From assembly GCA_000442125.1 (NCBI GenBank), contig KE546972.1, positions 1,634,022-1,698,021 of the forward strand: 64,000 nt of DNA, written 5' to 3'. Numbering within the stretch: the stretch's first letter is position 1; each line of letters starts with the position of its first letter. Below are positions 50,829 to 62,210 of this stretch, in pieces. The notes beneath the pieces were generated by a model. The model had not been told where the DNA came from. It was given only the letters and a program-made list of their open reading frames with translations, and searched no databases. The stretch is from Opeltia flavorubescens. Its lineage: Eukaryota; Ascomycota; Lecanoromycetes; Teloschistales; Teloschistaceae. Both the position numbers and the translations under genes were made by a program.

Positions 50829-51830
50829 CTAACTACTTGACGTATCTGTAGTTTCAGGTAATTCATCCTGCTTCGGCGGTAATGGTTTGGTCCTGATAGC
50901 GCCTCTTGCAATCACGACACCTTCGTCGTAGATAATCACGTTCATTTCCGCATACCTCCTCTCCCGGATTATGACTGTCGCAAGTTGCGCCAGCATATTG
51001 ATCATGTCCCCACCAGTGGTCATATAATAATGAGGTGCTGCTGGGTGCGAGGTCCAAATCGTTCTCACTTCCACCGTGACAGCCACAAGAGATTGATGGT
51101 ACACACCTAAAGGTTCCTTATTACGGCTGGCAAGACTTAGCATGAGATAAACAATCATTATAATGGTATCCCTTCTGTCCATGGCTTTGTCGAGGTATTC
51201 CACCCTCGCATCAAGTTTCTCGCCCGTTGCCAGGGCTGTTTGATTTCCCGAGCCATTTCGTTCAAAGGATATTTGGGTTTGATTGACCTCGGTTATTGCT
51301 CTGGCAGCGACAGCTGTCGTTGGAGGCACAATTGGTGGTAATATCGAGTCAGACCAGAAAATGGCAGTCCCCACCTTCACACTCTGGTAGTAGCCATAGT
51401 ATACGGCCAACTCATACCGTTGACGAACAAGCATATCTTTAATACCCCCATTGATGAGAAACATAGCCCAGCGCACTTTTATATAAGTCTTGCTCGTCCT
51501 CCCTTCTCCAATCACCGATACGTAAACACCGGGGTAGTCGGGATGCGTCCATTTTTCATCACTGCTGACCATTGAGTCGATGTCACGCAGCGCCAGATTC
51601 TGCATCGCAGTCACGCAAGCCATCATGATTGGCAGTNCTGGTATCGCAGGTAGGTGATAAGCTGCCACATATTCGAAATCCTTGTTTGGCAGATCCGGCA
51701 GCGCTGAAAGACCAGCATTTTCAACACTAGAATTGGAACGTGGTGCTCGTGCGGCAATAGGTAAATGAAAAGCTGCACAGAAGCAGGACCCCGAGAGAAC
51801 TAAAACGTAAATGAGGAGGAAATTGCGCAT
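50829..51830 (-). CDS. Secreted protein, single exon, unknown function
   Basis: ATG at 51830 opens an uninterrupted 333-residue frame. The N-terminus is a clear signal peptide (FLLIYVLVLSGSCFCAA). The mature protein has no dense cysteine pattern. It contains several hydrophobic ordered segments (PGVYVSVIGEGRTSKTYIKV, WAMFLINGG, DRRDTIIMIVYLMLSLAS, YYMTTGGDMINMLAQLATVI) and N-glycosylation-type sites (NQT, NGS). It ends in a polar Pro/Thr/Ser tail. The size and the length of the frame on a non-skewed sequence make it a real gene. One ambiguous base (N) at 51637 leaves residue 65 unknown. No family is recognised. Confidence 0.75.
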   Translation of the reverse strand: MRNFLLIYVLVLSGSCFCAAFHLPIAARAPRSNSSVENAGLSALPDLPNKDFEYVAAYHLPAIPXLPIMMACVTAMQNLALRDIDSMVSSDEKWTHPDYPGVYVSVIGEGRTSKTYIKVRWAMFLINGGIKDMLVRQRYELAVYYGYYQSVKVGTAIFWSDSILPPIVPPTTAVAARAITEVNQTQISFERNGSGNQTALATGEKLDARVEYLDKAMDRRDTIIMIVYLMLSLASRNKEPLGVYHQSLVAVTVEVRTIWTSHPAAPHYYMTTGGDMINMLAQLATVIIRERRYAEMNVIIYDEGVVIARGAIRTKPLPPKQDELPETTDTSSS

Positions 51831-53196
51831 CGTGATATCAGGAATTCGAGAGACCTCAAGGAAAATTGGCGAAGGAAAATTTTCGAAGAATTCGAATCTA
51901 TGCTGTTATCAATAAACATCCGAAAATCCTGATCTCATGTTACATCCTTGCGACATGCGGGATATGCACTACAGCCGCGCCGGGTATCAGGTGCTAGTAT
52001 CGCATTGTAGGCTTAACACTCTCATAGGGATTATATCGTGATGTCACAGCCCGACCGAGTGTATTGATATGCGTATGGTATGGCTTCACATCGCCTCGAA
52101 AGTCAAAATAGACAATATGACAAGTCAGCTTTGCAGGGGTATGATGGGGTTTTGTTCAAACTGTTTCCCGAAATAGTCAAAGCAGCTACGCGCCTTACAG
52201 GCGAAATATTACATCCGCTTCCGAAGAAACGGCGGTCAGTGACGATCGTCTGGCATTTAATTCGACAACTTCGCGATACACTGACTGAAGAGCTTTCGAA
52301 CATCTCAATCGTGATAATGGCATGAGAATGTTAGGTGCTTCAATGTCGATCCAAGGAATCTTAGGCTCTGGCTTGCAACAGTCATCGCCAATGACCTTCG
52401 CTTACCTCGGATCCCGTGATACGAAACACTGACTGCAATGTTAGCAACGTCCGGGAACTGTCATTAGGTAGCTCTTTGTAGTATCCCTCTTCAGGTTCAG
52501 TCTGGAGGGACGTTGTCTAGACCGAGGTACGATAACCAGCACCTATACCAGTATCTGATGGGAGGGCATTCCATTGAAAATACCAGAAGTAGTGGTTTGA
52601 GGGAACATTGGTAGAACATCCCGATAGGTGTAATTGGGTTCATGGATGAGCGTTCTGGTGTTCTGTGACCGAAGGACTCTAGCTCCAGAGGCTTCGGCAG
52701 AGAGGGTGTGAGGGGCTAGGGCTTCTGACGCTTATGTAATGATGCCAAGAAATCGCAAGGCTGAACTACAATTTGCCGTCTCATATACTGTTGTGTTCAT
52801 CGGTGAAATCGTATGAAGTTTTGTCAATGCGACACCGCGGGACGATTTCAATCATCGGACAGGTCATGTCCTTCGTATTGATTTCAGCTTTTTTCTTTTA
52901 GAGAAGTTTTAACCGCAGTATGTGATCTTGTGCCGCTATATATGCAGGCACCTCCGATGGGGCGTTAGGCTGCATTGGCTGCGCCCAACCAGATAACCCT
53001 CTTAATGGCCGTGAGAGCACTCCTCTATTCGTGTGAGGGAAACACAAGAGCCGTAAATCGTATCTTGAAATATTCGTTGCTGATCTACCTGATTTTCGTT
53101 GTAAGCCTTTCTCATGGTAACAATACCTTTCGAAACCCACGATAGCAACTGAGACCCTTGCCGCAACTCAATCGGCAGCCTCGCGTGCTCAACGTC
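51831..53196. other. Intergenic, with one weak small frame
   Basis: An 81-codon frame from ATG at 52080 to 52325 codes for a basic, moderately ordered peptide (for example VWHLIRQLRDTLTEEL), but nothing supports expression. The stretch should hold the promoters of two divergent genes, the secreted protein to the left and the NDT80-like gene to the right. Confidence 0.4.
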
Positions 53197-56100
53197 ATGT
53201 TTCATAGCCCGTCTGGACTTCGAGCCGCCGATATTGAAGACTATGACGAGCATACGAACACTCATTGGGGGCCTATCTACTCATCCAGTAGCTTTGGAAG
53301 GAGAGAGTATCACGACTCGCAATCTATGCCTCCGAATGATACAAAAGACTTGGATTTGCACCAACAGCCCGCATCTCAACGGAATAATTCACTTGTGCCA
53401 TTCGATCCCATTAATTTTCAGCACGAAATTCAGTCTGAAGATAGGACTTCTATACAGCCTATGATTGAGGTTGCAATCTTGAATGGGTTCTTCAAAGCGG
53501 ATGGAGACTGGACCTGTTATCGGCGGAACTACTTCTCTGTCGATTTCTCTTTCCGTCTCGAGGGAGATTCTCTCCATACGTATCACATCAGGGATTCCGA
53601 TAACCGTGATATGAAGGCTATCTCGCGCTTTCATCTGGCTTTATCCGCTACTACTGATTCTGGGAAACCGATCGACTTAACTTCTCACAGTGCAAAGAGA
53701 GACAAAGGTTTTTCGCGAGTATCAGAGAACCCTCTCACGTTTTCGAAAGCAATTGATCCATTATCTCCTGTGAATGAATGGACAGCTTCCTTCGAACGGA
53801 TGCAATTCAAAAATGCTACCGCTAATAACGGCAGGCGAAGAAATGCGCAACAGCATTTCTTCCTGGTCGTGACACTATTCTGTGAGACTGGCGGAAAGGA
53901 AAAACCTTTAATTCCCGTTGCCTCGAGGAAATCTGCTCCGCTTGTTGTACGAGGACGATCTCCCGGTCATTACTCAGATTATAGATGGGGAAGCAATGTT
54001 GAAACGGCCCCGCCCAAGCTCGATCTTCCTATACGGACAGATACCATATTTGATCAATCCACTTCTGGATTCCATCTAGGCTCAAAGTCAGGTGAGTTCA
54101 AATTACCTGGCCCACAGATGGCTAGCGAGGAATCGTCAAGAGAGGAGCGACCAGAACCAGTGACAGCAACAACTACTATTAGCGACAATTCATCAGTCTC
54201 AAGCGTGCAATCATCTAGATCCAGAATGTCTTCCAAATCATCCATTTCTTCGCAAGACGAAACGCCTCGTCGACTTGTGGATATCCTCTTATTGGATCGA
54301 GGATTCAAAGCCCTGTGCACAGACGGCTTCCGCTGTGTTGATCCTAATCGGTTTGAGAGAAATTTGCGACGGCTTCTTCGGATCTTCGTTAGGAACTTCA
54401 GGGCAAGACTACCTTCCCGATCTCGACTCATCCTTAGGTATTACAAGCACGAGCGTGCAGTGAACATAGCCAGCGCTCTGCGTACAATGTTTGCAACTGA
54501 TGGTTTAGAGAAAGGGTTTTTGCTACAGCTGAAAGATGAGAAAATAGACAAGGAAAAGCTAATCGATCGATATCTTGATGACAACATAGCTAATCACAGT
54601 AAAATCGATACTTTGGATACTGGCGAACCGGCAGACCTTGATGGTAGCGCAAACCCTTCAATTTTCAACCGGACGATGAACCTTTTCACTGGTATCAACA
54701 AACCGGATCACATTCCAACCACCGTTCACCATTTCAATTCAGAGCTACTTAAGACGATGCAACAGGACGTGGACTCGATCCCCAGTGGCTCAGAGCAGTC
54801 GCCAGCAGAGGAGGACGACGACGACGATGAGGACGAAGCATTGGCACCTTCTCAGATCCAGAATTTGATATTCGAAAGTGATGCTTGGGAAGAAGCACGC
54901 GAGGGCCTCATGGGTTTCCTTGTTCCAATCTTGACGTCGATGCAACAAGACGAATATCGTCACAACGTTTACTATTCTGACTTGAATGAGGCTTTAGATT
55001 ATCGACGATCACTTCCTGCTAAAAATTCGCTAATGGAAGTGCTTCTTTATTGCCAGGCGGCTTGCCGTGCTCTTCTTGATGAGCGTATGTTGCATGAAAG
55101 CCACGATATGAGCCGCGGCTAATGGCGTGTATAGCTCTACTTTCACATTTTATCCTTCGCAAATCAGCAGCGGAACTACAATCCTTCAAAAACTCACTTC
55201 TTCATGTTGAGGTACCTGTACGAGATGATCTCATCTGCCACAAGCGCGTTGGGCAAGAATTGCTGTCATTGGTGACCGAGGAAATAACAAGATTACATGC
55301 TATGCGATGTAGCATGATGAATATATACATAAGATGTCTTCAGGATCGGTACCAACAGTCGTCAGGCCCCAAAAAGGTATTCCGCTGTGTCGCTTTAAAC
55401 CTTCCAGCCCTGACCAGATCTAGCCATGTAAAAACATGATTCTACCTTTTCAAATTATTGTCAAGAAACCCGGGTCAGAAGTCCAGGATATACGTTTAGA
55501 ACTTGAGATATCTACGAAGCAGCATAACGAGACTTCCAGAGACCTTTCAGAAATCCGTTCTCTGACCAAGCAGCTCCCTAGTCAAAGACTCAATGAAATT
55601 GCTGGGTGGGTGGGTCCTGATTCGTCCTCGTGGACGAGTGGATTCCGGCAATCCATCAAGTCGTTATGGCTTCCATCCTACGAAGCTTGCCAATCATGGG
55701 GAAAACTTGAGATAATGAATGTTCGAGCTCTTGTAATCGATACGAGAGTAGGCCTGTTGGTGAAACGGTGGCGAGAACTTGGAAGACGTGCTCCAACCCC
55801 TGGTTATAAGCGAATTGAGTGGCTGTGTGTGAGTGATGTCAATTTTTTGGAGTTTTTTAAATTCACACTCACTTCACCTAGGACTGTAGTGAAAAGCTAT
55901 GGGGCGACTTCCAGATCCAAGATGCAGAAGCTGTCGAAAGTTTTACTAGATGGCTAGAACACCCGGACCAGCAACCTTATCATCCTTCAGCAAGTCATAA
56001 TCCCTCACAGCTCAATGCAAGTTCAGCTACATCAACCCTAGGTCATCAGCAGGCTCATACACGTACCGATTCGCAAGCAGCGAACAATGCCCCTATAGCG

Positions 56101-56920
56101 AGCACTGCTACTACTCCAAAGCCCCTATCCCTACCAAGACAACCAACAGAACGATACTTGGAGCTTTGCATTAATACGGGGGAATATGACATCAGCCTTG
56201 CTGAAATCCATATCAATACGCCCGAGACGTCGATCACAAGCGATGGGCAGCTCTTCGAAGAGATCAGGAAACGATACCAAAAGTGTCGAGGCATTCTTCG
56301 AAACCATAAATGGTCACTCTTCAAGCCAATCGACGTCCATTTCGTCAGGGTAAGCCCTCTCTCCATCAAAACCTTGCGAAACCCTGCGCACAGTACGAAT
56401 CTAATACCATGATCCGTAGTTCTGCCTCGAGGACGGCGACGTTGGCATCCTGCAAAGTCCACTGTCGCTACCTACCGAAGATGCTGTCCTCCACTCTCGA
56501 TCTTGGGAATTCTGCCCCTGTCCCTGCCCTCTGAAGGAACCTCCGCCTATCCCTACTAACGTATTCCTTCATCTTTTCAACTCTACCAGAACCCACCCGC
56601 GCTCCACGTGGCTAAATCGTCTCCCCAAGAAACTTCATCACAGCATCTACCAACGGAATGGAGGTCCGCATGTGGGATGGCAGGCTATGGGCTGGGGCGT
56701 CCATATCATTGAAGGTCCGAATGTGAAAGCGATATTTCTATTACAAGTGCTTTTGGTTGTGATTAGCTTGGCTGGAGCTATTGTCTGGGCTGTTTTGAAG
56801 GGAGACGTGCAAGGTGGGTTTGGCATTGCGGGGTTTGTGGTTGCGGCTACGGGTGTGCTGGTTTGGACTGGTGTGGGATATGGTATTGGGCAGCAGCAGG
56901 AGCGGTTTGTGAGGATGTAA
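53197..56920 (+). CDS. NDT80/VIB-1-like DNA-binding domain joined to a membrane-ended fungal protein
   Basis: The first exon (53197-55084) is one open frame. Residues about 88-261 are an NDT80/PhoG domain of the VIB-1 type: DGDWTCYRRNYFSVDFSF, SFERMQFKNATANNGRRR, then SAPLVVRGRSPGHYSD. A Ser-rich linker leads straight into a different family: DILLLDRGFKALCTDGF, then DPNRFERNLRRLLRIF, and an acidic run near residue 540. A GTATGT intron (55085-55134) continues the frame. Later exons are about 55470-55828 (left end uncertain), 55882-56349 and 56420-56920. They carry RIEWLCDCSEKLWGDF, YLELCINTGEYDISL, STWLNRLPKKLHHSI and GWGVHIIEGPNVKA, then two membrane segments near 56723-56797 and 56820-56890. 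The total is roughly 1,150 residues. An ATG at 54118 in good context could instead start the second part as its own gene. VIB-1 controls allorecognition, death and secretion genes in Neurospora; the function here is unknown. Confidence 0.7.
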
Positions 56921-57784
56921 TACCATGGAACAAGTGACGGAAAAGTACAGATAAAAGGTGAGTACGACAGCAAGGACCAGTGTAAGGAAGACGAATGCTA
57001 TCTCAGCTTCAAAGATTCAATGCGGACATTTTTCTCACGACTAATTCAATAATTCAAATCTAACGAAGTCTTCAAAATTCCATCAACGGTATCAGCTCTG
57101 CTGCGAAGGTCGATTTTTCTACCTCGGCTTCTCGAACAGCATATCAGGCTCAATTCTTGCGCAGCGATTTCGGATATCGGCATCGAATAGACTACTATCG
57201 AGAACTGAGAGACTGATAACTCACCTCTCGCGACATGACCATCCGTGTGGAACTTGATCTTATCCAAGTTTGCTCGATTAATCTTTCCACCACAAAAATG
57301 GACTAGACTTAACTCCAAGACTACAGTCTTGGTAAGCGCTCAAGCGTGTATGTAGCGGTGTCTGTAATGATATTTACCTCGAAAGTAATCAAGATAATTA
57401 AAGAGGATTTTTCTAGATTTTCCCAGGAAATACTATAGGGAACGATGTCACACGTCTTCTGTACAGCTACAATCTCAATGTCTTCGATGAACGCTGTCTT
57501 TACTATTCATCTCTTATTCCTGATCGTTTGTGTAGAGCTAAAGGCAAACACGAAATTTTACCGGCTCTCTTCCAATGTTTCCACATGATACGTCTCGTTG
57601 TTCATCTGACCTTCAACTTAATTCATGAATCGAGTTGCAGTCTTTAACCTAGACAAATAATGGAATTCAGTCTTTTTTCTTTCAATTTTATGATCTTTGC
57701 TTCTGAAAGTCTCTCGTCTTAGGAAGAAATTCGCTCCGCTGCTCCTCATCATTCCCCACAACTTTCTTTCTTGAATCATATAAG
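56921..57784. other. Intergenic, no supported gene
   Basis: Short frames on the minus strand have no domain or signal. The final part is the leader of the following gene. Confidence 0.5.
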
Positions 57785-58856
57785 ATGTCCGCAGATACCA
57801 TTCGGTGGTCTGCTGCTAGCTGGCGTATTCTTACCATAGTCCTAACGGTCATAAGCTCGGTGTTACTATTCTCAATCCTTCTTCAGCCCCTCAACCCAAA
57901 GCCCGTAGATCCTCATGTTCTCAACCATGCACGGCACATCTCAACCAACTATCCACGTGCACCTATCCAAGGGGAAGCAGAGTACGAGGCTGCAATCTGC
58001 AAAGGCGATCAACTATGGTTAAAAATCGAAGACGCATTCGCCGGTCACGTACCTCCTGGCCCACAATTCACAGAAGATGACTTCAAAGATGGTTGGAGCG
58101 ACGGAGTCAAAGCCGACGTTAAAGAAATACCGGGGACATGGCATGATGCATTCTCGAGCTTCGCCCACAACCGGGCGCCTCGGGAGGATGAAACACAGGT
58201 TTTCCGCGCGGTGCAGGATAAAGCTTTCCGGTCTAGCACTGGAAGATTAGTGAGGGTGAGTTCACTAATAACTCCAAATCCTTGACAAATGAGCGGGAGT
58301 CTTCCTTGAAAAATCCTTTGCTCACTAATGTCATTGTAAGACTCCAACAGGGGCGAAATATGTTCTGCAATACTGCCCCGAGTGGTCCGCCATGCTGGCT
58401 ATAAGCGTCACAAGCCCGACTGCGCGCCTCACAGCTCCATTTGATAGGGTATATCCGGATATACCGACACCAGGAGAAATACCATCCCTGATACCGCCCT
58501 TGAATCGCCTATCTGATATGTCATGGTACTACTATCGTGAAGCTGGTATCACACACCTGGCGCAGATCCGGTATATAGGCCACGATAGCATCAGTAATAA
58601 AGAGACCAATACGGTTATCGAATACTTGTTCCTCAGGGGTTTCGGGACTGATCAACCGGATCTGAATTGGCCTGGATTGGTGTATAACGTCACGAGTGAT
58701 GAGGGGAAGGCGCTACTCGCTACACCTAATAGTTTGGCGGTGGCGTGGATGATGGTTGATCATGCTGCTGTTTTTGGCCGGCGGCTTCCGAGGGTTCATC
58801 TCTTCGTTGGGGATTTCGGCTTTCCTAATATGCTTTGGGACTTGGCGCCAGTGTAG
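57785..58856 (+). CDS. Membrane-anchored protein of an uncharacterised fungal family, paralogue A
   Basis: Two exons (57785-58255 and 58341-58856) give about 328 residues. The intron is 85 bp, GTGAG to TGTAAG. The acceptor at 58340 was chosen because it restores ACT CCA ACA, coding TPT, exactly as in the paralogue at 61129-62210; the next AG breaks the frame. Residues about 13-33 form a single N-terminal hydrophobic segment (ILTIVLTVISSVLLFSILL), probably a signal anchor. Conserved blocks are ICKGDQLWLKIEDAFAG, WHDAFSSFAHNRAPR, PPLNRLSDMSWYY, LNWPGLVYNVTSDEGKALLA, TPNSLAVAWMMVDHAA and RVHLFVG. The last four occur in a widespread, uncharacterised ascomycete family. It faces its paralogue (convergent), with another gene between them. 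Confidence 0.82.
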
Positions 58857-59963
58857 CGAAAATAGTCGAGTTTTCGTAGCGGGATGGAGAAGTTTTTGGG
58901 AATGTGGGATATGCTATCAGCGTGCAGCAATGCAGGACAATTTTCTTATTCCTGAAGCTCGATTGTAGTATAGTAGCCTGCTCTCCTGCTCTTCATCGAC
59001 TGACGATCAAGGATGTAGCAACGGTTCCGCGAGAGTTCGCTATGCGGCTAATCGATCTCGAGTAAATACTTTCAAACTTGCTTACAATTAGTTCGGGAAC
59101 TATATCAGGAATTGATACCAGTCAGTAGGACAGCAAGAATCCGTCTGCAGCAATCGCTGAGTACAGAGGCTTACACTAACACGGGGCTCCATACTTGAAG
59201 GGTGAGAGACACGCCGAGGCTAAATATCGAATAAATGGCCCGGCCAATGCTGCGGACATTCCGGATAAAGCACCAGTTACAAAATTCTCGTCATCCATCC
59301 GAAATGTACATTTATAGCACGGATTGATGACTCTGTAAGATGCAAGGCTTATTGGATGGATGATGATATTATTATAGCTGTGTGCATTTTAAATACTTCA
59401 ATGAAAAATCTTTATCAGTATTGGGTCTGAACTGCATGAAAGCAGCCTATAAGCCATCCCGTACTACAACACCCGCGCTGAAAGTGAATGATGTATTCCG
59501 AAAAGCATACAGTGATCTCTGAATAATCTACGCCATTCAGTGTGCTCTTCAGTGTGCTCTCAAAAGAGGGTGCGCTGAGCGTCCATGAAGATGAATGTGT
59601 GTGACACGTCGGCCAGGATCTGACGCCAATCCAAGCAATCACCCCATCGTTGTGCAGCATGCGACGGCATCTTCATGCGCTTGGGAATTATTGCCTGTCT
59701 TGATGTCCAACTTGATCCAATCATAGCCGGTTGATAGCCGCTTTGTTGACGGGATCATGTGGAGTTGCGGCGTAGTGCATGAACAAGGTTTCAGAGCAAA
59801 GGAGTTAAGGCGGGGAAGACATTCCATAGCGAACCTATACCGAGGAATTTCTTTCGTTTCAATTCTCATCCTTTCTCTACCAACAGATCATTAGGATTGT
59901 CACATAACATTATGAAATGCAGCGTATGACGATCCTTCAACGCCGAATTTGCTGATCTTTGCC
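58857..59963. other. Intergenic, no supported gene
   Basis: Only short frames are present. A possible missing first exon of the membrane protein at 59964 could lie here, because that protein lacks a signal peptide in the visible model. A small direct repeat (CAGTGTGCTCT) occurs twice near 59537-59560. Confidence 0.45.
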
Positions 59964-60662
59964 ATGGAAGTCTCTACTTTGTTCTCGATAAGAACCTCTA
60001 CCTCGTTCCTCTCGGAAATATCTACACTTCCAGGGATAAATGGAGATTTGACGGTCCTAACAATCAGGACCAAGGTACAGATCGTTACTACAAATGGAGA
60101 CTTGAGCCACTCAACAATCACAGCCACAACACAGGCCGTTACCATTCCAGTAACAACAGTCACAAGGGCCCCGGGACTTACCTTGAATCCACTGTCACTG
60201 CCGGGACAGCCATCGTCGGTTTTACCCATCTCATCTTCGCCAGGAACAATGACTTTTGTTCCTACACCCAGCCCGACACCCGCAACTTTGACTACATCCT
60301 CATCTGCATCTTCACCCACATCTTCAGAGCCATCAACATCGTCATCTTCAGCGAGAAAGATCGGCCTAGGGCTTGGCTTGGGGCTAGGCATACCTCTCCT
60401 TTTACTGATAGCGATCCTTCTCTTCTTCCTTATTCGTTACCGCCACCGGAGGCGCCGAAAAGTACAGGCAGACGCAGGATACGGAGCTGGTGACGCTGTA
60501 CCAGACAATACTACAGAAAAGAGAGGTATAGTCGATGCTCAGGATGGAAGCAAGGTGGACCGCGGCAGGCTATCAATACCAGAGCTACATGAGGAGTATA
60601 TCCAACCTTACACGCGAGAGTTGCCGGGAACACCGACGTCGAGGAGGAGTGAACTGCCGTGA
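59964..60662 (+). CDS. Ser/Thr-rich single-pass membrane protein
   Basis: From ATG at 59964 the frame gives about 232 residues. The first 130 are rich in Thr, Ser and Pro with a loosely repeated TLPGINGDL / TTNGDLSHS motif, suggesting an O-glycosylated outer part. Residues about 133-158 are a Gly/Leu membrane segment (IGLGLGLGLGIPLLLLIAIL), immediately followed by a basic stop-transfer run (RYRHRRRRK). The cytoplasmic tail ends with IPELHEEYIQPY and PGTPTSRRSELP. This layout is that of fungal wall-stress-sensor-like (Mid2/Wsc-type) proteins, but no such domain is recognised. No signal peptide is seen, so the true start may be in an upstream exon. A related copy lies at 62680-63324. Confidence 0.62.
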   Translation: MEVSTLFSIRTSTSFLSEISTLPGINGDLTVLTIRTKVQIVTTNGDLSHSTITATTQAVTIPVTTVTRAPGLTLNPLSLPGQPSSVLPISSSPGTMTFVPTPSPTPATLTTSSSASSPTSSEPSTSSSSARKIGLGLGLGLGIPLLLLIAILLFFLIRYRHRRRRKVQADAGYGAGDAVPDNTTEKRGIVDAQDGSKVDRGRLSIPELHEEYIQPYTRELPGTPTSRRSELP

Positions 60663-61128
60663 TGGTTGTGGTACTATCAGACTTCGGGGGTAAGGTCTTC
60701 GAGGCACAACGGATACGGGGATGAAATCCCTGTGGATTGATCCGCTTGCTATTGCTGTTTGCAATAGATACTTACACAGACGTCCAGGCAGCCCAGCATC
60801 GTCCTTCGAATACTTCGGTGAAAACTACCACGCTACTAGCGCGCTGCTTCGTAACGCTCTCATTCTGGAAAGATACATGGAACTGGTCTTATCTTCAGAT
60901 CGAGCCACCATCATTAGGAAGACAATAAGCAAACCGTGGGAGGCAGAGTCAAGACAATGATTTTCGAATGGAATAACGCAGTGGTATCATGCATTCGAGA
61001 AACCGTATTCCGGATCGATAAACAGCTTCAGAAATGGTATCTCAACGCCCGTAAGCTATTCAATAATCACGAAATGTGCAATGTGAAGAGCTCATGGTGA
61101 TTTGTCGGAATTCCTTATGTACAACACT
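60663..61128. other. Convergent intergenic region, no supported gene
   Basis: This lies between the 3' end of the plus-strand membrane protein and the 3' end of the minus-strand paralogue. It contains a 79-codon frame (60721-60960) without features. Confidence 0.45.
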
Positions 61129-62210
61129 TCATGCAGGCGCCAGATCCCAAAGCATACACGGCTGTCCCATATTCCCAAGAAAGATATGGACACGAGGCCT
61201 CCTTCTCCTAAGAACCGCAGCATGATCAATCATCATCCACGCCACAGATAAACTATTCGGAGTCGCTAATAACGCTTTTCCCTCGTTACTAGTAACGTTG
61301 TACACCAGTCCTGGCCAATCTAGAATCGGATCTCGACGTCCGTATTTTGAAATAATCAAATAGTCGAAAATACTCTGCGTGTTATCGTTGACAATCCATT
61401 CATGCCCGATGTAGCGAATCGCTCCTGCGTTTCCGTTTTTCGCTATCCAGTACCAGAGCATGTCTGAGAGGCGGTTTAAGGGCGGGATTAGGTCTGTGAA
61501 ATCTTGAGGAGGCTGCATTGTTGGGTAGACTTTATCTCGGGTGTCGTTTAGTCGGTTGCTGGGGCTTGTCGCTAGTATGACTAGGAGAGCGGACCAGTCT
61601 GGAGCGTAGTTTAGGTAGTAGAGTCCTTTTGTTGGAGTCTGAAAAGTCAGTCATTCGATGCTAGGAAGAGTTGCGACGCACGTACTTGGACTAATGCTCC
61701 CGTCTCGATCCGAAAAGATTTATCCTGTATTGCATTAAGGGTGCGGATCTCGTCGCTTCGGGGAACGCGGTTTTGGGCGAAGCTTTTGAAGGCGTCTTTC
61801 CAGTGGTCTTTTATATTTGAAGGGCTGGTTTTTGGGGCGTCGGTCCAGCCGTTGGCGAAATCTTGGTCTGTGAATTGGTGGCCTTGGGAAGGGATACGGC
61901 CGGCGAAGGCGTCTTCGACTCTTTGCCAGAGTGTTGCACCTTTACAGACTGCGTAACTATAGCTCATTACCAGGACCGGATCGGCTCGGGGTTGGATGCT
62001 TGGGACGTTGTCGTGTGATATCTGGTGGCTTGAGTTGTATGACGTATCATGAATTTCTGATGGATGCTGGCTTGGGGTGATAGAACCGACATCCTTGCTC
62101 GGGAATGGCTGTAGCAGGTTCCAGAACAGCGGCGCTGAGCTCAAGACTGCGAGGATGGTGCCGATGGTACGCCAGCTGAGCGTTGGCCGGCGTGATGAAT
62201 TTGCAAACAT
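61129..62210 (-). CDS. Membrane-anchored protein of an uncharacterised fungal family, paralogue B
   Basis: Exon 1 runs 62210-61686 and exon 2 61638-61129, with a 47-bp GTACGT intron at the same position as in the gene at 57785. The product is about 344 residues. Residues about 12-31 form an N-terminal hydrophobic anchor (IGTILAVLSSAPLFWNLL). The spacer after it is longer and Ser/His-rich compared with paralogue A. The conserved blocks recur: VCKGATLWQRVEDAFAG, WKDAFKSFAQNRVPR, IPPLNRLSDMLWYW, LDWPGLVYNVTSNEGKALLA, TPNSLSVAWMMIDHAA and the shared ending MLWDLAPA. The C-terminal third is much closer to paralogue A than the N-terminal part, so it is under stronger constraint. The function is unknown. 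Confidence 0.82.
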
